Shown: positions 1-46,930 of the stretch, piece after piece
Layout: each line of letters starts with the position of its first letter
Numbering within the stretch: the first letter of the stretch is position 1
DNA from: Ligustrum vulgare
Taxonomy: Eukaryota > Streptophyta > Magnoliopsida > Lamiales > Oleaceae
NCBI GenBank assembly: GCA_963555705.1
Contig: OY743181.1
Coordinates: 27,780,513-27,844,512, forward strand
Length of the DNA: 64,000 bases
Direction: 5' to 3'
Translations under genes and position numbers: made by a program
Notes under the pieces: generated by a model
Database searches by the model: none
The model's input: only the letters and a program-made list of their open reading frames with translations
Told to the model about the DNA's origin: nothing

Positions 1-33943
<33,943 letters not shown>

Positions 33944-34260
33944 AGGTTTCTAGAAAGATATTGGATTTCATCTTACGTCGGCGTGTATTCTGAAACACAG
34001 TTCATTATACTGCATAAGTTGGCCGTTTTTGTAGGTGTAAGTAACATGTTAGCCTTCGACAAGAGCAAAAGACTTCAATTTCTTTTTGAAACTCATTTTA
34101 CTCTGGTGTAATGCACAGCTATTTTGCAGGTTTTGACTCTCGAACAAGTTGCAAGTTTTGGGTTGAGGCCTGGCTGATCATTTTTCCCACATCTGTATAT
34201 TTTATATATGTATTTTCTTACCATTTTTCGAATTATTATGTATAAATTTATAGAAGTTCC
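33944..34260 (+). other. Probable 3' untranslated region of BCHC2
   Basis: AT-rich sequence directly after the stop codon with no further coding exon. A canonical AATAAA was not found; a TATAAATTTATA run near 34,239 could serve as a weak plant near-upstream element. The end point is an estimate. Confidence 0.4.
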
Positions 34261-35037
34261 ATTTTTTTCTTCATCATTTTTTGGTTAAATATCAATTATA
34301 GTACAGTAAACTCGAGTTTGAATGGCTTTTGATGTAAAGAAGTGAAAACTGACGAAAGAAGAGCAAAAAACGAATAGTAACTAAGTTAAAGGACTGAATT
34401 ACGAATACTCATAATATTATTCCAGTCAGGAAATGAAGATTGAATATATGGACTAGGTTGAATGAAGTTGGAAGTTGAAGGACCAAAATTGCATGTGATT
34501 TGATGGGAATTGAGGATCTATTTCATGTTTTTTGGTTTTTGGGCAAGCGAAATGCCTAATTGAATATTAATGAGGCTTAAAGATAATTAAAAAATCGTGA
34601 CGTCTCTTTTCATATTTCTCAAATTTGAATGATGTTTCACCGAGGAAGACCTCAATAAGGTAGACGGCATAGTTAACAGTGCTCGCACCAAAAAGGAAAA
34701 CGTGTTACACGTAAAATGGATAGAGTTAGGAATAGAATTCCTTCTGTACAAATCTATGCGTACTTCCAATTATATTACTTCTAAAAAATATTGCCTTCAC
34801 ATTTGATTTTCCAGTTTATTGGTTCACGTATATTCATTTGAATTGCTGAACATAATTCTAGATTAAGATTGGTAAAACAGTTGTGAACGAAAGGCGCCTA
34901 CAATAAGACAAGTGTAGGATTAGTATATGAAGGGAAAAAATTGTTGGGTCATCTGGATGGATCGATCCCAGATATACAACATAATAAGCTACAACAAGAT
35001 GATCTGTTCTCAAATAGCTAATGCACTATCTATTACA

Positions 35038-35360
35038 TGTTGGGAAAATTCACTTTCCCAACCACATCTCTCTTATACCAATTATTGGGACAATTAATCA
35101 ATTCCCAACCATACCTCACAATAGAAACACATAAACATAATAACGAGATCAAAAGAGAAAAAATAATAATAATTTAACGTGGCTCAGCTGACCGCTGACA
35201 ATCACGGAAGAAGAATATATTTTATTGATAATGAAAGAAAATCACTCATACAATTTTTCTCTCATTCTCACAAGTTCTCCCTACCCAAAACAAAACTAGA
35301 AGAACGTAGTACCCCCACTCGTATCGTTTTCTTCTAATTCATCACGTCAAAAATTTATCC
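35038..35360. mobile_element. Possible LTR fragment
   Basis: Starts TGTTGGGAAAATTC and contains TTTAACGTGGCTCAGCTGACC followed by CACGGAAGAAGAATA, a wording typical of plant LTRs. No matching CA end, target duplication or partner was found, so this is tentative. Confidence 0.3.
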
Positions 35361-36207
35361 CTTCGACAATGATCGAATTCACCATGACAGTCAATTCTCA
35401 ATTACTGCTCGTATGCAATCCATCTCGAGAACACAAAATACGCAACATATATCCCGTAGTCTCTTTGATAATTATTTCAATGAATGAGAAAACATTTGAT
35501 AATTATACTATTATTTTGAAATTGAAAAATATGCAATATGGGTATCAAATCGAAAATCTCAATGAGAACTTTAATACAAACTCACAAGTTATGGTCAACT
35601 GTAAACATGTCGTCCTTAAAATCACATCAAAGATTAAAGGTAAAAAATTAATTTTACACCTTTTACTTTTTCTCAATATCCCTTTATTTCAAAATTGTTT
35701 TATTTAAGTCCTATAATAATATTTATAATTTCTTAACTAGATTTAATTTGGCCATATATAATTAATTTAAATTCAAATTATTTTTCTTATCAAATTAAAA
35801 GAAATAATAAATATCCGAACTTTTATGTAATTTAATTAAGTTCGAATAATTTTTGCAACTTCATATTTCGATTAATTTAGGTTGCTTAATTTGTTACATT
35901 CATTTAAATATAGGACAGCGTGTATTTAATTTATAATGTTAAAGTAATTATAAATTAAATATTTATTTAATATAATAAAATATCAAATATTATATTACGA
36001 TAGTTGGTATCAATTCAAATAGTACTATTCTGCTATTCTGGTAGAGATAAATTTATTTTTGATAATCTAGAAATTATATTTTGGAAAGATTAATTATGTC
36101 AATAATCATTAAAATTGAATAGTTATGCAAATGGTCGTTGATTTTTTTTAATATTAAGTCATTCAAGTTCCAAACTATTACGATTGTAGCAACTTAATAA
36201 AAATTTT

Positions 36208-36376
36208 GGCCCCCTATTAGATACCCCTTATTAAAAACCTCATTTTTCTAAAACTCAATTTCAAAGATAATCTATGTATAACTTCAAAATAATTCCTATT
36301 TTTTAAAAACTCATTATCCCAAAATTTACTATTACAAGCTACATTATTTGAAATAATGGGTCTCAAATATGGGCAT
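36208..36376. mobile_element. MITE, second copy of the 7,759 family
   Basis: Shares TTAAAAACCTCATTTTTCT, TTTACTATTACAAG and AAATAATGGGTCTCAAA with the element at 7,759-7,943. The ends GGCCCCCTATTAGATACC and GGGTCTCAAATATGGGC are decayed inverted repeats. Confidence 0.6.
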
Positions 36377-38378
36377 AAGTATATTTTCTCCAAAAAAAAT
36401 CACCATTAAAAAACTCATTTAGTATATAATGAGGCTTAAACAAAGACTAAATATATTCACAAGAGAAAAACGAAATACAAAAAGGGAAAGCACGAATAGG
36501 TATTAACTCATTTTTTCGCCAAAATATATTTCCTAAAATGGTAAGTAGTATTAATTATCTATATATTATTATTATTCATTTTGAACAAATTTCAGATTTA
36601 AAATAATCCAATCGAATGCAAATTTTTAAATAGCCGTTTTTCCAAATCCCTAAGTCTCTTGGTACACATTTCCTTCTTGAAAATCAATTACAATTTTTTT
36701 TTTAAATTCGTAAAAAAAAATAATAATAAACTTTGTCAATATCACATAATATTTTTCTTTAAAAACAGAAAATGAAATGGATGAAATATGAACGTTTATC
36801 GATCTATTTTTTTATTTCCGTTTCCTTTTTAATAAAATTATGAGCGTATATCACATATATATCTATTTTTTTACGTATTAGAAATTCTGTTTAAATGTAA
36901 TTTTATTTTCTCATTTTAATCTTTAAATAAATTTAAATTACAATATTTAAAGAAACCTGAAACGGTAAACATACTAACAGTAAAAAATAATTAAGTTATG
37001 TGTAATTTGTGCCTTTTTGTGATTAATTGTCTTCTTTCGTTTCTTTTTTTTAATTAAATATTCATTTCATATGTTAACATATAAATTCGATATATATGAG
37101 TAACAAATGATTGTGTATCGTACGGGTGTAATACTAGTTATAAATAGATATAAAGCAATAAGGTTTTCGAACTAGAACAACATTAATCTCTTTTTCGTCT
37201 TGGAAACGATTTCAATGTCGTTATGTGCATCAGTGCATTTTTCGGGTCACGTGTTGAAGGCTAGTAGTCGGAACGATGGGTAATTGTAAATTTATATATT
37301 ATTTTTAAAAAATGTTTTTATTTTAATTATGTACAAACCATTTAATAGTAATTAACCAATAATCTATATGTAATAAATATTAATTTATTTTAAATAAAAC
37401 AATTTTTTCATATATACCTTCTACCCATTGTTTGGAAAACAATTTTTTGAATGAGTAATTATATTAACACCACAACGTTTGTTAACTACACTACACTTTA
37501 TTTTTAATGAATATCCCTAAGCTTTTCTTTTTTAACACTTATGCTCCCAGGTTTTTTATATAAATCTTTCATCATCAATCATCTGTTAATTTTCATATCT
37601 TGTCCTAAAAATGATTTTTTCAATATTTTTTTTATGAGGGCAAAAAAAAAAACTTGTTTATCTCTCGTATTTTTAAATAATCAAAGTAAATAACTAATAT
37701 AAAAGTCAAAATATATATTTTCCCACTTTTCTAGCACATTAGCAGAATATTTGGATATAAATTATGATTAAAAATTAAATATGTTAAGTAATTGAAAGTT
37801 AAGAATAATAATGCTTTGAAAAAAAAATTGATGACATAAAAGCAAAAGTGAGCAAATATTAAAAGTCTTTCATGTAATTAAAATATGGAGTATATATAAA
37901 AAATTGTGGTGTGAATATAACTAGCATTTTTGAATACTGATTTTAGGAAAATATGTGGTTAAAAAATAGAGAAATTTGGACATACGTTCAGAATATTTTA
38001 TTGTGTGAATATATGGTTGAAAATAAGTACCATAGGAAAATGATTTTTTTTTTTTTTTTTTTTTTTGCAAATAATGTGTTTCAAACAGGGGCATAATAAG
38101 TCTATAAAATAATTATTTGATACTACAAAATAAATCAAAATGCTTAAATTTAATTTTTAAAATTTTTTTTATAAAATATTATTCTCGTTTGGACTCCATT
38201 AAAATGAGATTTTTGAAAAATATGTGCTTAAAAAATAATATATTTTTTTAAATAATAAATACCCAAAATTTTAGAGTCATATTGAAATTACGCCCTTCAC
38301 AAAATATCAATACATCCAAAAATGATACTTTTAATTTACTGAAATTTACATCATTTTAAAGTTTCATGTTATGATACT

Positions 38379-39183
38379 TGTAAAGTCCCGAATTCTAAAT
38401 ACTCGGAACACCGCTTCATCCTTTCAAACTAACTTTCAAAATAATAATTGAGCAAACAATAACTGAAATTTCAATTTGAAAATTTTTATAAAATTTGACT
38501 CAAACGGGCAATAATTCGAATATGGAATAAAATTGACAAAAAAAAAAATAAGTTGGTAATCTCAAATGAAACATTTTCAAAGACTCATTGATTCCCACCA
38601 TCGTCGCCTCGTCGCCAACTCCAACATCTGCAAAAATTATTTTAGGAAGACGTGTATTTCATAGAAATACTCAGTAGACTCACGCACAATAATAATTTGA
38701 TATTATAAATTAAAATGCATAATCATAATATTCAAGTCTCAGATGTTTAAATGATCACCAGTAATTTCATGAACAAATAATAAATACAAGTTCAAGCCTC
38801 ATATATTTAAGCAATTAAATTCTCGTAACATATTCATATGCTTAAGCAAGCAAGTAATTCTCATAAACACAATCATATATGCTAAACTTATAATCCAAAC
38901 AATTATTTATGTGCATTTTTGAAATGATAGATTTGTAAACAAGAGTTTATCTTATTTCTCGAGTTTGGGTGAGAGTGGATTAAAACTTCTAATTCTTTCG
39001 CATCTCGTCTGGCCCTAAAATAAATAAATTTTAAATTAGTATTTTGGTAATTTTAAGGTTTTAAAAAAGAAGAATAAAAGTTTAGGGGTTAAATTGAAAA
39101 CCTAACAAAGTTGAATTTGAAAAAATATCACGTGTCCCAATTTCTCTTAAAAATCACTAAACATGAATATGTAGATTGTGACA
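38379..39183 (-). mobile_element. LTR-like fragment, inverted relative of the 39.4-kb solo LTR
   Basis: Begins TGTAAAGTCCCGAATTCTAA then CTCGGAACACCGCTTCATCC, which is the diverged reverse complement of the end of the LTR at 39,413-41,660 (TGTAACGCCCCGGATTCTGA on its minus strand). It ends GATTGTGACA. TG...CA ends are present, but no five-base duplication was found. Its minus-strand orientation and degree of divergence indicate an independent, older insertion or a related family. Confidence 0.55.
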
Positions 39184-42100
39184 TTTTATCTTAAAATATA
39201 GACTAATTTGGAAGAAATTAATAATAAATAACAAAAATGATATCACATTTATACAATGAAATATTAGTAAAATATTTGGTGGTCAATATTTATAAGTAAC
39301 GTCATTTTCTTTATAAAACAGGACCATTACATGCATAAATAAATGTGAATTTTTTTATAATTATAAAATGTTATAATTAAAATAAAATTAATCAAAGGAT
39401 AAGTAAGAAATTTGTAGCGACCGATAATTTTTCATGACTTATTTAAATAAATATTAGTTATTTTCAAAAACATGTCTCTACGACTCTGTCAAATTATTTT
39501 AAAAAACGTGATCGTCTAATCAATGAAGTGAAATTAAATTTATTTTAAATTTTATCCTATTCCAATTCCAAATTTTATTAAATGATGAGATGTCCAAGTC
39601 CAATTTTCAATCAATTGAATTCAAATTATAACAAATCCTACCTCACAGCTTTTACTCCATTCCAACCTTGTTTCTTTCCCTAAGCAATTTGCTAAATCAC
39701 TTCAAAAATTATCAGAAATTTCTCTCAATCAGAAATCTGTCCTAATCTTCCATTTTCAGCCCCAAAATCCTTCCCCTTTCCTCAATCATCAACACTCACT
39801 TTCCATCAACCAGTTTATTCTTCCTAATCCTCTCTCACTCAGTCACCAATCAAACAATTGCCGATTTTGAACCCAAGTCAATGTATATTTTCTCATCTCC
39901 ACTTCATCAAACTCACGCCACAACAGGAATTCAGTCAACAAACTAGTGTAAGCTCTCGACCAACTATCCACAAAACACACACACAAATCCTCCATCGTCT
40001 GAGTTTCAATCACCACCATTGCCCAACCAAGCCACAACCACACCCAACCTCCAACCCAGTACAGACTGCAAAAGCAAAGCCGCTGCATTCAATCAAACCA
40101 AGCACCATCGAGCCTCACACTGCAACCACCATGACCGCCCTCCACTTTCCAACTCCACAACTTGCAAAACTCGAACCACCAATTCCCATAACCACAAACT
40201 CCACCAGCCACCACTGCTCGCGACTCCAAAGCCCCCGCCTCTCTCTCAAACCGCTATCAACATCACCCTCACAATCGCCGCTCACCCGCTACTGCAACAA
40301 TTCGAAATATTCACCACTGCAAACCAACATCATCACTACCAAACCCACCTTCATGCTCGACCGCCACTGCCTCACCCAAAATCCACAATCAAAATCCCAA
40401 ACTACAAAACCAAAAATCAAACAAAACCCATGAACTTACCTCTACTCGACCCATTTTTAGTTGGATTACAGCCGGAAAAACTCAAGAACTTGAACCTTCA
40501 AGCCTCGGCTCTCGCACGCAAGCCACCTAAAACTTCCTTCCCTTCACACACCCACATTCACCTCTCTACCGCCGCCACTCGACAGAGGTGCCAACGCCAG
40601 ATTCTCGCCGGCGACGCGGACCGGAGAGGGAAGGGCGGATCCGGCTCTCTCGCAACGCTGATTTTGAGAGAGAGAAATGAGAAATTATATTATTTTTTTT
40701 TTTAGTTTTTGGAAATTGCCATGTTGACCCAAGATTTTTGAAAGCTTTTAATTTCAGTCCCTTCTTTTTAGAATATTTTCAACTCAGTTGCAAATGTCTC
40801 TATACTTAACGAATCAGCCCCTTATTTTCGAAAATACTATTTCAGTCTCTAATTTCTTAAGTTTCAAATTCTTCAAAATTTCAATTTAACCCCAAGCTTC
40901 ATTTTGTCACTTTAATATTTCGAAATACTAAATTAATTTAATTTTCTTTTGGTTAGACGATACACTTGGTGATTTAGAAGATTGACGTGACTTTCAAGCT
41001 CTATTTTTCAAACTTACGATATTAAGGTAGACTCATCTCCACTAATTAGTTTAAATTATAATTTACATACCTTATGTGAAATTACGTGATTTATATGCTT
41101 TGATGCATTAGATGAGATGAGACGAGACGAGAATATCTCTTATTAGATAAGAATGAGAAATGATGTTAGGCATAACTTACATGCTTTAATGCATGAGACG
41201 AGACTACCCACACCCTACGATTTTTAAAGAGCCTTTGATTTTATTAAAATAGCCTATGATGATGTCACTGTACATTGCATAAGTATGTATTAAATTATTC
41301 TGTAAATTAATTATTGACGATGAGTTTATTGAGTATTTCTTTCGAAATGCTCATTCCATTTTTAACAGCTTTTGCAGATCTCGGAGATGGCAGCGAATGA
41401 AATAGCAGTGTTGGAAAATTTAATAAATGATGATATTTAGTCAATTTTATGAATGTTATGGTTCAATTACTTATCGTTACTTTCATTTGAGCAGTTGAGA
41501 TTTAAGTTTTATGAATTGTTCTATATTTAAATTAATTAAGTTTTCGCTGAAATTTTCAAATAATGAATGTGATGCTTTGAATTAAATTTATTTTTCAGCA
41601 ATAAAGTCAGTTTTAAAGGACGAAGTGGTGTCCCGGGTTATCAGAATCCGGGGCGTTACAAAATTATAAATTATTTTCAAGAGTACTATGATCCAAAAGA
41701 TTTTCTCCATTCAGATTATTTTACAGTATTATAGATATAAATATAGATTAATGAAATTTGAAGAGACAACGACCATTATTAAATTAGAAAATTTATTTTT
41801 AATTATAAAATACTGTAATTAAATTAACATTAATTGAAATATAAATAAGAAATTATAATTATTTGCGAGAGTATTATGATCCAAAATATTTCTCCATTCA
41901 AGTTATTTTAAAGTAGTAAATAAATATAAATATAGATCAATGAAATTTGAAGAAACAACAACCATCATTAAATTAGAATATATTACATTAATTATATTAT
42001 ATAATAATAAAAATAAAATTAATTGAAATGACAAATAAGAAATTGTAAATTATTGTTGAGGGTATTATTGTCCAAAAAAATTCTGCCTTTAAGGAACTTT

Positions 42101-43315
42101 TAGAAATAGTATAGATAGATATAAATATATAAGGATAAATAAGAAATTTTAAATTATTTTCGAGAGTATTGTGATAAAAAATATTTATTATTGAGGGTAT
42201 TATTGTTCAAAAAAGTTTCTACTTTTAAGAAACTTTTAGAAATAGTATATAGTATCTATATAGATAGATATAAATATAGAAGGATAAATAAGAAATTATA
42301 AATTATTTTCGAGAGTATTATGATCCAAAATATTTCTCCATTCAAGTTATTTTAAAAGTAGTATAGATGTTCTTAAAAAAAAAAAAAGTAGAATAAATAT
42401 AAATATAAATCAATGAAATTTGAAGAGATAATGAACATCATTAAATTAGAATATATTAAATTAATTATATTATATAATATTTAAAATAAAATTAATTGAA
42501 AGGCCAAATAAGAAATTGTAAATTAATTGAAAGGCCAAATAAAATATTTAAATTATTGTTGATGATATTATCGTCCAAAAAAGTTTTTCCTTTAAGGGAC
42601 CTTAAAATATAGACGAATTTGGAAAAAATTAATAATAAATAACAAAATGATATCACACAGTTCACACTTATATAATGACATATTAGTAAAATATTTGGTG
42701 GTCAATATTTATTAGGAAAGTCATTTTCTTTATAGAATAGGATCATTACATGCGTAAATAAACGTGAATTTTATTTTTAATTATAAAATGCTATAATTAA
42801 AATAAAATTAATTGAAGGATAAATAAGAAATTATAAATTATTTTTAAGAGTATTATGATCCAAAATATTTCTCCATTCAAGTTATTTTAGAAGTATTATA
42901 AATATAAATATAGATCAATGAAATTTGAAGAGACAACGACTATTATTAAATTAGAAAACTTATTTTTAATTATAAAATGCTATAAATAAGATAAAATAAA
43001 TTGAAGGATAAATAAAAAATTATAAATTATTTTCGAGAGTATTATGACCGAAAATATTTTTCTATTTAAGGTATTTTAAAAGTAGTATGGATATAAATAT
43101 AGATCATTGAAATTTGAAAAGATAACGACAATCATTAAATAAGAATAAATTACATTAATTATTTTATATTATAATTAAAATAAAATTAATTGAAAGGAAA
43201 AATAAGAAATTATAATTTATTGTTAAGGGTATTATCATCAAAAAATTTCTCCCTTCAATGGACTTTTGGAAATAGTATCGAGAATAGATATAGATTAAGT
43301 TAGTTATGGTAATCT
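39184..43315. repeat. Diverged tandem/dispersed repeat array, interrupted by an LTR
   Basis: Recurring blocks of the form AAGAAATTATAAATTATTTT followed by CGAGAGTATTATGATCCAAAATATTTCTCC. They appear near 39,402+41,661, 41,846, 42,032, 42,132, 42,284, 42,500, 42,822, 43,006 and 43,206. A longer segment, 39,185-39,412, recurs at about 42,603-42,825. Spacing ranges from about 100 to 215 bases. The array is extremely AT-rich and non-coding. The solo LTR lies inside one unit. Confidence 0.75.
39413..41660 (+). mobile_element. 2.25-kb solo LTR (Gypsy-like) with perfect target duplication
   Basis: Starts TGTAGCGACC, ends GGGGCGTTACA, and is flanked by AAATT on both sides (39,408-39,412; 41,661-41,665). 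No primer site or internal domain follows. The flanking sequence rejoins into a repeat unit of the surrounding array once the LTR and one AAATT are removed. A related long LTR is at 59,643-63,359. Long ORFs at 39,858-40,433 and 40,019-40,705 come from a C/A-rich stretch and are not genes. Confidence 0.85.
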
Positions 43316-43347
43316 GCATTTGATTTTGCATATAAGGAACAAATCAC

Positions 43348-43349
<2 letters not shown>

Positions 43350-43391
<42 letters not shown>

Positions 43392-43394
43392 TTA
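43350..43394 (+). repeat. (TTA)n microsatellite
   Basis: About fourteen TTA units. Confidence 0.9.
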
Positions 43395-43504
43395 TTTCAA
43401 TCTATACACATGGACAAATTAATGTCATCAAATTGCCACGTTAGCTTTTTGTCGTACACGTGTAATTTTTCGTCAATTATAGAATAAGATACTTGAAAGT
43501 AGTG

Positions 43505-43660
43505 ATGGATGAGCAAAAATCTGAAAAGATGAGTGAACAATGAATAATATTTTTTAGTTCGATAAGCAATTAATAACTTAGGGTAAAATTCAGTAAGCAG
43601 TGAATAATAATTTTTAGTTTAGTGAACAAGTAATAACTTGATTAAAGTTTAGTGAGCAAA
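43505..43660 (+). repeat. Short degenerate tandem repeat
   Basis: Three loose copies of a roughly 50-60-base unit containing GTGAACAATGAATAATA, TTTTTAGTT(C/T)(G/A)(A/G)T and AATAACTT(A/G)(G/A). Confidence 0.5.
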
Positions 43661-46020
43661 ACGGTTGTTTATAAATATTGTATAAACAGCGACATTGTAA
43701 CATTTCAATGATCATTTTTGTTTTTTGAAAAATAAAAGATGAAGGATGAAAATATTTGACTCACATAAATAATTGACTTTTTTTTTTAAAAAAAAAATGT
43801 TCACAAAATATTGTCACGGGACAGTTTATAAATAAATAATACAAACAAATTTCACCAAATAGAGGCTTACTAATTAACTCTTTGAACAAAATTGAATTGT
43901 GAGTCGCCCAATAATTTCCAATAAAAATTAACATTGTTTGGTTTATAAATTAGTTTATTAATCATTTTGAGATAAAAAATAATTGTTGAAAATTAGAGAG
44001 CAAAATTTTGTATTGTTAAAAAATGATTTGAAAAATTATGTAGTTTATAAATTAATTTATAAATAAAAAAGTATGAGAAAATTACATGAAACCCTATATT
44101 TAAAGATCACTTTTTAATAATAAGATTAAGAGTTTCAATTTGTAAAAATCAGGTCCTAATTAATTAATATTAACAAATATTTTATACCTAATTCATTTAA
44201 TCAAACCTAATAAAATCGTTCAAAACACAAAATCAATATCCTCTCTCTCTCTCTCTCTTCCCCTCATCTCTCTACAACGCCCATCGGCCACCACCAGAGT
44301 CCAGCAGGAGCTCTGTCCACTGGAATCAGAAGCAGCGACCGTAAGTGACTTCAGCTCCAGCGTTTAGTGGTTGTGCAAAGTACAGCCACTGATTGCGGTT
44401 GCGCGAAGAACCGCTTCAGCTCTGTCGCACAATATGACTAGATTGGGTAGGCTGTTTAGCTATGGGTATGCAGTGGGTGGTTTGGGTGTGTAGGCGGTGG
44501 GTGGCGCGTTAGGGTGTGCGGTGGTTTGCAGTGTTTGGTTGTATGTGTTGTGGTTTGCTGTTAAGTGCATTTTTATACACTTTTTATACCTTTAAATTAG
44601 CATATTTTGGAACATCTTGAGCAAATATCTACTAATTTATGCATATTTTGTGTTAAATAGGTTAATATCCAAGTTTGAGGCCAAAAACCACAAAAGGAGG
44701 GAAGATTTTGCTGAAATTCCAAGTTCGGGGACCATTTTGCCACTTCCGGGAAGTTTTGGACAAGCAATGCAATTAATCAAGTGACCAAATTGAAAAATCT
44801 CAAAAGTTGAAGGACCAAAAGTGCAATTTAGAAGGACAAAGGCTGGAAACAAGGCTGGAAGAAGAAAGAAACGGCTGGAAAGGGAATTGCACATGGGCTG
44901 TGGTCCTGTGGATAAAAAAAAGGAGAGTGGGAGACAAGGAGCTCGAAAGTGATGGAAACAAGGCATGATGGGGAGCAGATGGGAAAAGCTGGATCGTGCG
45001 AGAGCTGAGCATGGGGAGAAGGAAGAAAGCATGGGCAGCTGTGGATAATGGGAAAGTGAAAAAGATTGCTGGAAAAAGGACATGAAGAGCAGCAGGCTGA
45101 TGTTTTTGATCTACATATATATACACAAACCAGAGATAGCGAGGGGTGTAAACCGGGGGGGGAGGTTCAGTAGCTGGTGACAGTGGCTATTGATAACCAC
45201 CGGTGAATGATAGGCAGCCAAAGAGAAGACAGGGAGGAACCGTGTGTGGATGGTTGGTGACAGCAATCATTTGCAGGTTTCATTAGATATAGATTGATAT
45301 ACATATACACGGATTGGTGCTGGTTTTAGAGGGGAGATAGATAGATAGGAAGAACCAGACGGGGGTGGCTGGAGGACTGGGATTGCAACTTGGTGACAGG
45401 AGGTTGCAACTGGTTTACTGGTTTGCTGCAATCTGGAAAGCTGTGTAGGTGCTGGTAAGTTGCTGCTGCAATTGGAGATAGGGACTGCTGCTGGATAAAA
45501 GTTTTCAGCTGCCTAGGGACGTGACGCGATGATGCTGATGCTGATTTGCTGGGATTGCTGCTGCCGGTTCAACAGTTGCAGAGAGCTGGTGCAGGCTGTG
45601 TAACTGGATCACTGGTTTGCTGCCTGGTTCAACTGCTGCTGGAGATTGCTGGTGAAATCAGGAACTGATTCTGCTGCTGGTGCTGCTTGATACTGATCTG
45701 CTGAAGTTGTGAAGAAGAAGCAGCTGGGTGGTGACTTCAAGTCTGGAAATGCTGGTTCATGCTGCCAGTGCTGATGATGCTGATGCTGATTTGCTGGAAT
45801 TGCTGCTGGTTACTGATGACAAAACACTGCTGCTGGTGGCCGGAGTGATACACTGCAGGACGGCGGGGGCGAGGATCTGGATCAGATTTCTCATGTTGCT
45901 AGCGATACGGGGCTGAGGGATTTTGGGGATGGAGTGGGGTGGGGTGTGTAGGTGGAGTGGGGGGTTGGGGTAGGGTAAGTGAGGTGGGGGTTTGTGGGGG
46001 GGGGGTAGGGTGATTGTGAC
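43661..46020. other. Intergenic, no convincing gene
   Basis: Contains a CT microsatellite at about 44,237-44,257. A segment at 44,570-44,850 is worded like plant LTR/leader DNA (CCAAATTGAAAAATCTCAAA, AAGGACCAAAAGTGCAATTT). A Trp/Leu-codon-like CTGCTG-rich stretch runs from 45,400 to 45,850. ORFs on the minus strand (44,637-45,126) have no recognisable domain and overlap in two frames. I see no supported coding gene. Confidence 0.5.
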
Positions 46021-46024
46021 TAAT

Positions 46025-46930
46025 TTTTAGGTAAATGTCATCAAAATATTGACTAATTGTGACTTTGTGCGACTTGTGACGAGTAAGGGATGTGACCAAT
46101 TATTAGGTAAATGTGACCAAAATATTGATTAATTGCGATCAATTGTGACTTTGTGTGACCATTAAATGATGATGTGATGTGACCTACAGTTGTGTTAAAT
46201 ATGACTTTGTGTGATCGAATTGTGACTTTTTGTGAGCGAATTGTAACCTCCCCCGATCGAACTTTGACTTTATATGACCTAACTGTGACCTTGTGTGATC
46301 GAATTGTAATATCGTATGATCGAACTGTGACCTTATGCAATCGAACTGTGACTTTATGTGACCTAACTGTGATCGAACTGTGACCTTATGTGATCGAACT
46401 GTGACTTTATGTAAGCGAATTGTGACCTCGTGTGACTGGACTGCGACCTTGTGTGACCAAACTGTGACCTTGAACCAACTGTGACTTTGTGTGACCAATT
46501 GTGACCTAACTGTGACTTTGTGTGATGGAACTGTGACCTTGTGTGATCAACTGTGACTTTTTGTGACCAACTGTGACTTGGTGTGACCATTAGACGAGGA
46601 CGTGATGTGACCTACAATTGTGTCAAATATGACTATGTGTGACCCAACTGTGACTTTGTAAGAACGAAATGAGACTTTTATGTGATCGACCTGTGACCTC
46701 GTGTGATCTAACCGCGACCTTGTTTGACTTAATTGTGACCTCCCGTGACCTAACTGTGACCTAGTTTGACCAAACTGCGACTTTGTGTGACCGAACTTTG
46801 ACCTTGTGTGACCAACTTTGACTTTGGAGGGGTGAGATTTTACAACTAAATTTTTAATTGTGATTCTGTGTGACCTTATGTGACTTAACTGCAATCTCGT
46901 GTCAACTTACGTGACTGACTGTGATTTTGG
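46025..46930 (+). repeat. 21-bp minisatellite, TGTGACCTTGTGTGATCGAAC
   Basis: About 0.9 kb of tandem, diverged copies of the 21-base unit. A longer block (GTGATGTGACCTAC, then AATTGTGTCAAATATGAC) recurs about 443 bases apart (46,158 and 46,601), showing higher-order duplication. Because 21 is a multiple of three, stop-free frames persist on both strands as seven-residue repeats; these are not genes. Confidence 0.9.

Larger units (their letters stand above)
34261..38378. other. Intergenic, AT-rich, no gene seen
   Basis: 4.1 kb of very AT-rich DNA with one recognisable MITE (36,208) and a possible LTR piece near 35,038. The longest ORF (35,369-35,707) is low in complexity, has no recognised domain and is not called as a gene. 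A T-rich run lies at 38,046-38,065, followed by a CAAACAGGGGC end typical of a MITE whose other end was not found. Confidence 0.6.

Noticed and set aside
35369..35707. 112-residue + strand ORF
   Set aside because: AT-rich, low complexity, no domain, no neighbouring splice support.
39858..40705. ORFs of 191 and 228 residues on the + strand
   Set aside because: They overlap in different frames within a C/A-rich stretch of the solo LTR, are Pro/Thr/His/Ser-rich and have no domain.
44637..45126. Minus-strand ORFs of 148 and 108 residues
   Set aside because: Overlapping frames, biased composition, no recognisable family, and sequence resembling LTR/leader DNA.
46053..46894. Minus- and plus-strand ORFs with HKVTVRS-like repeats
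   Set aside because: A by-product of the 21-base minisatellite period, not genes.
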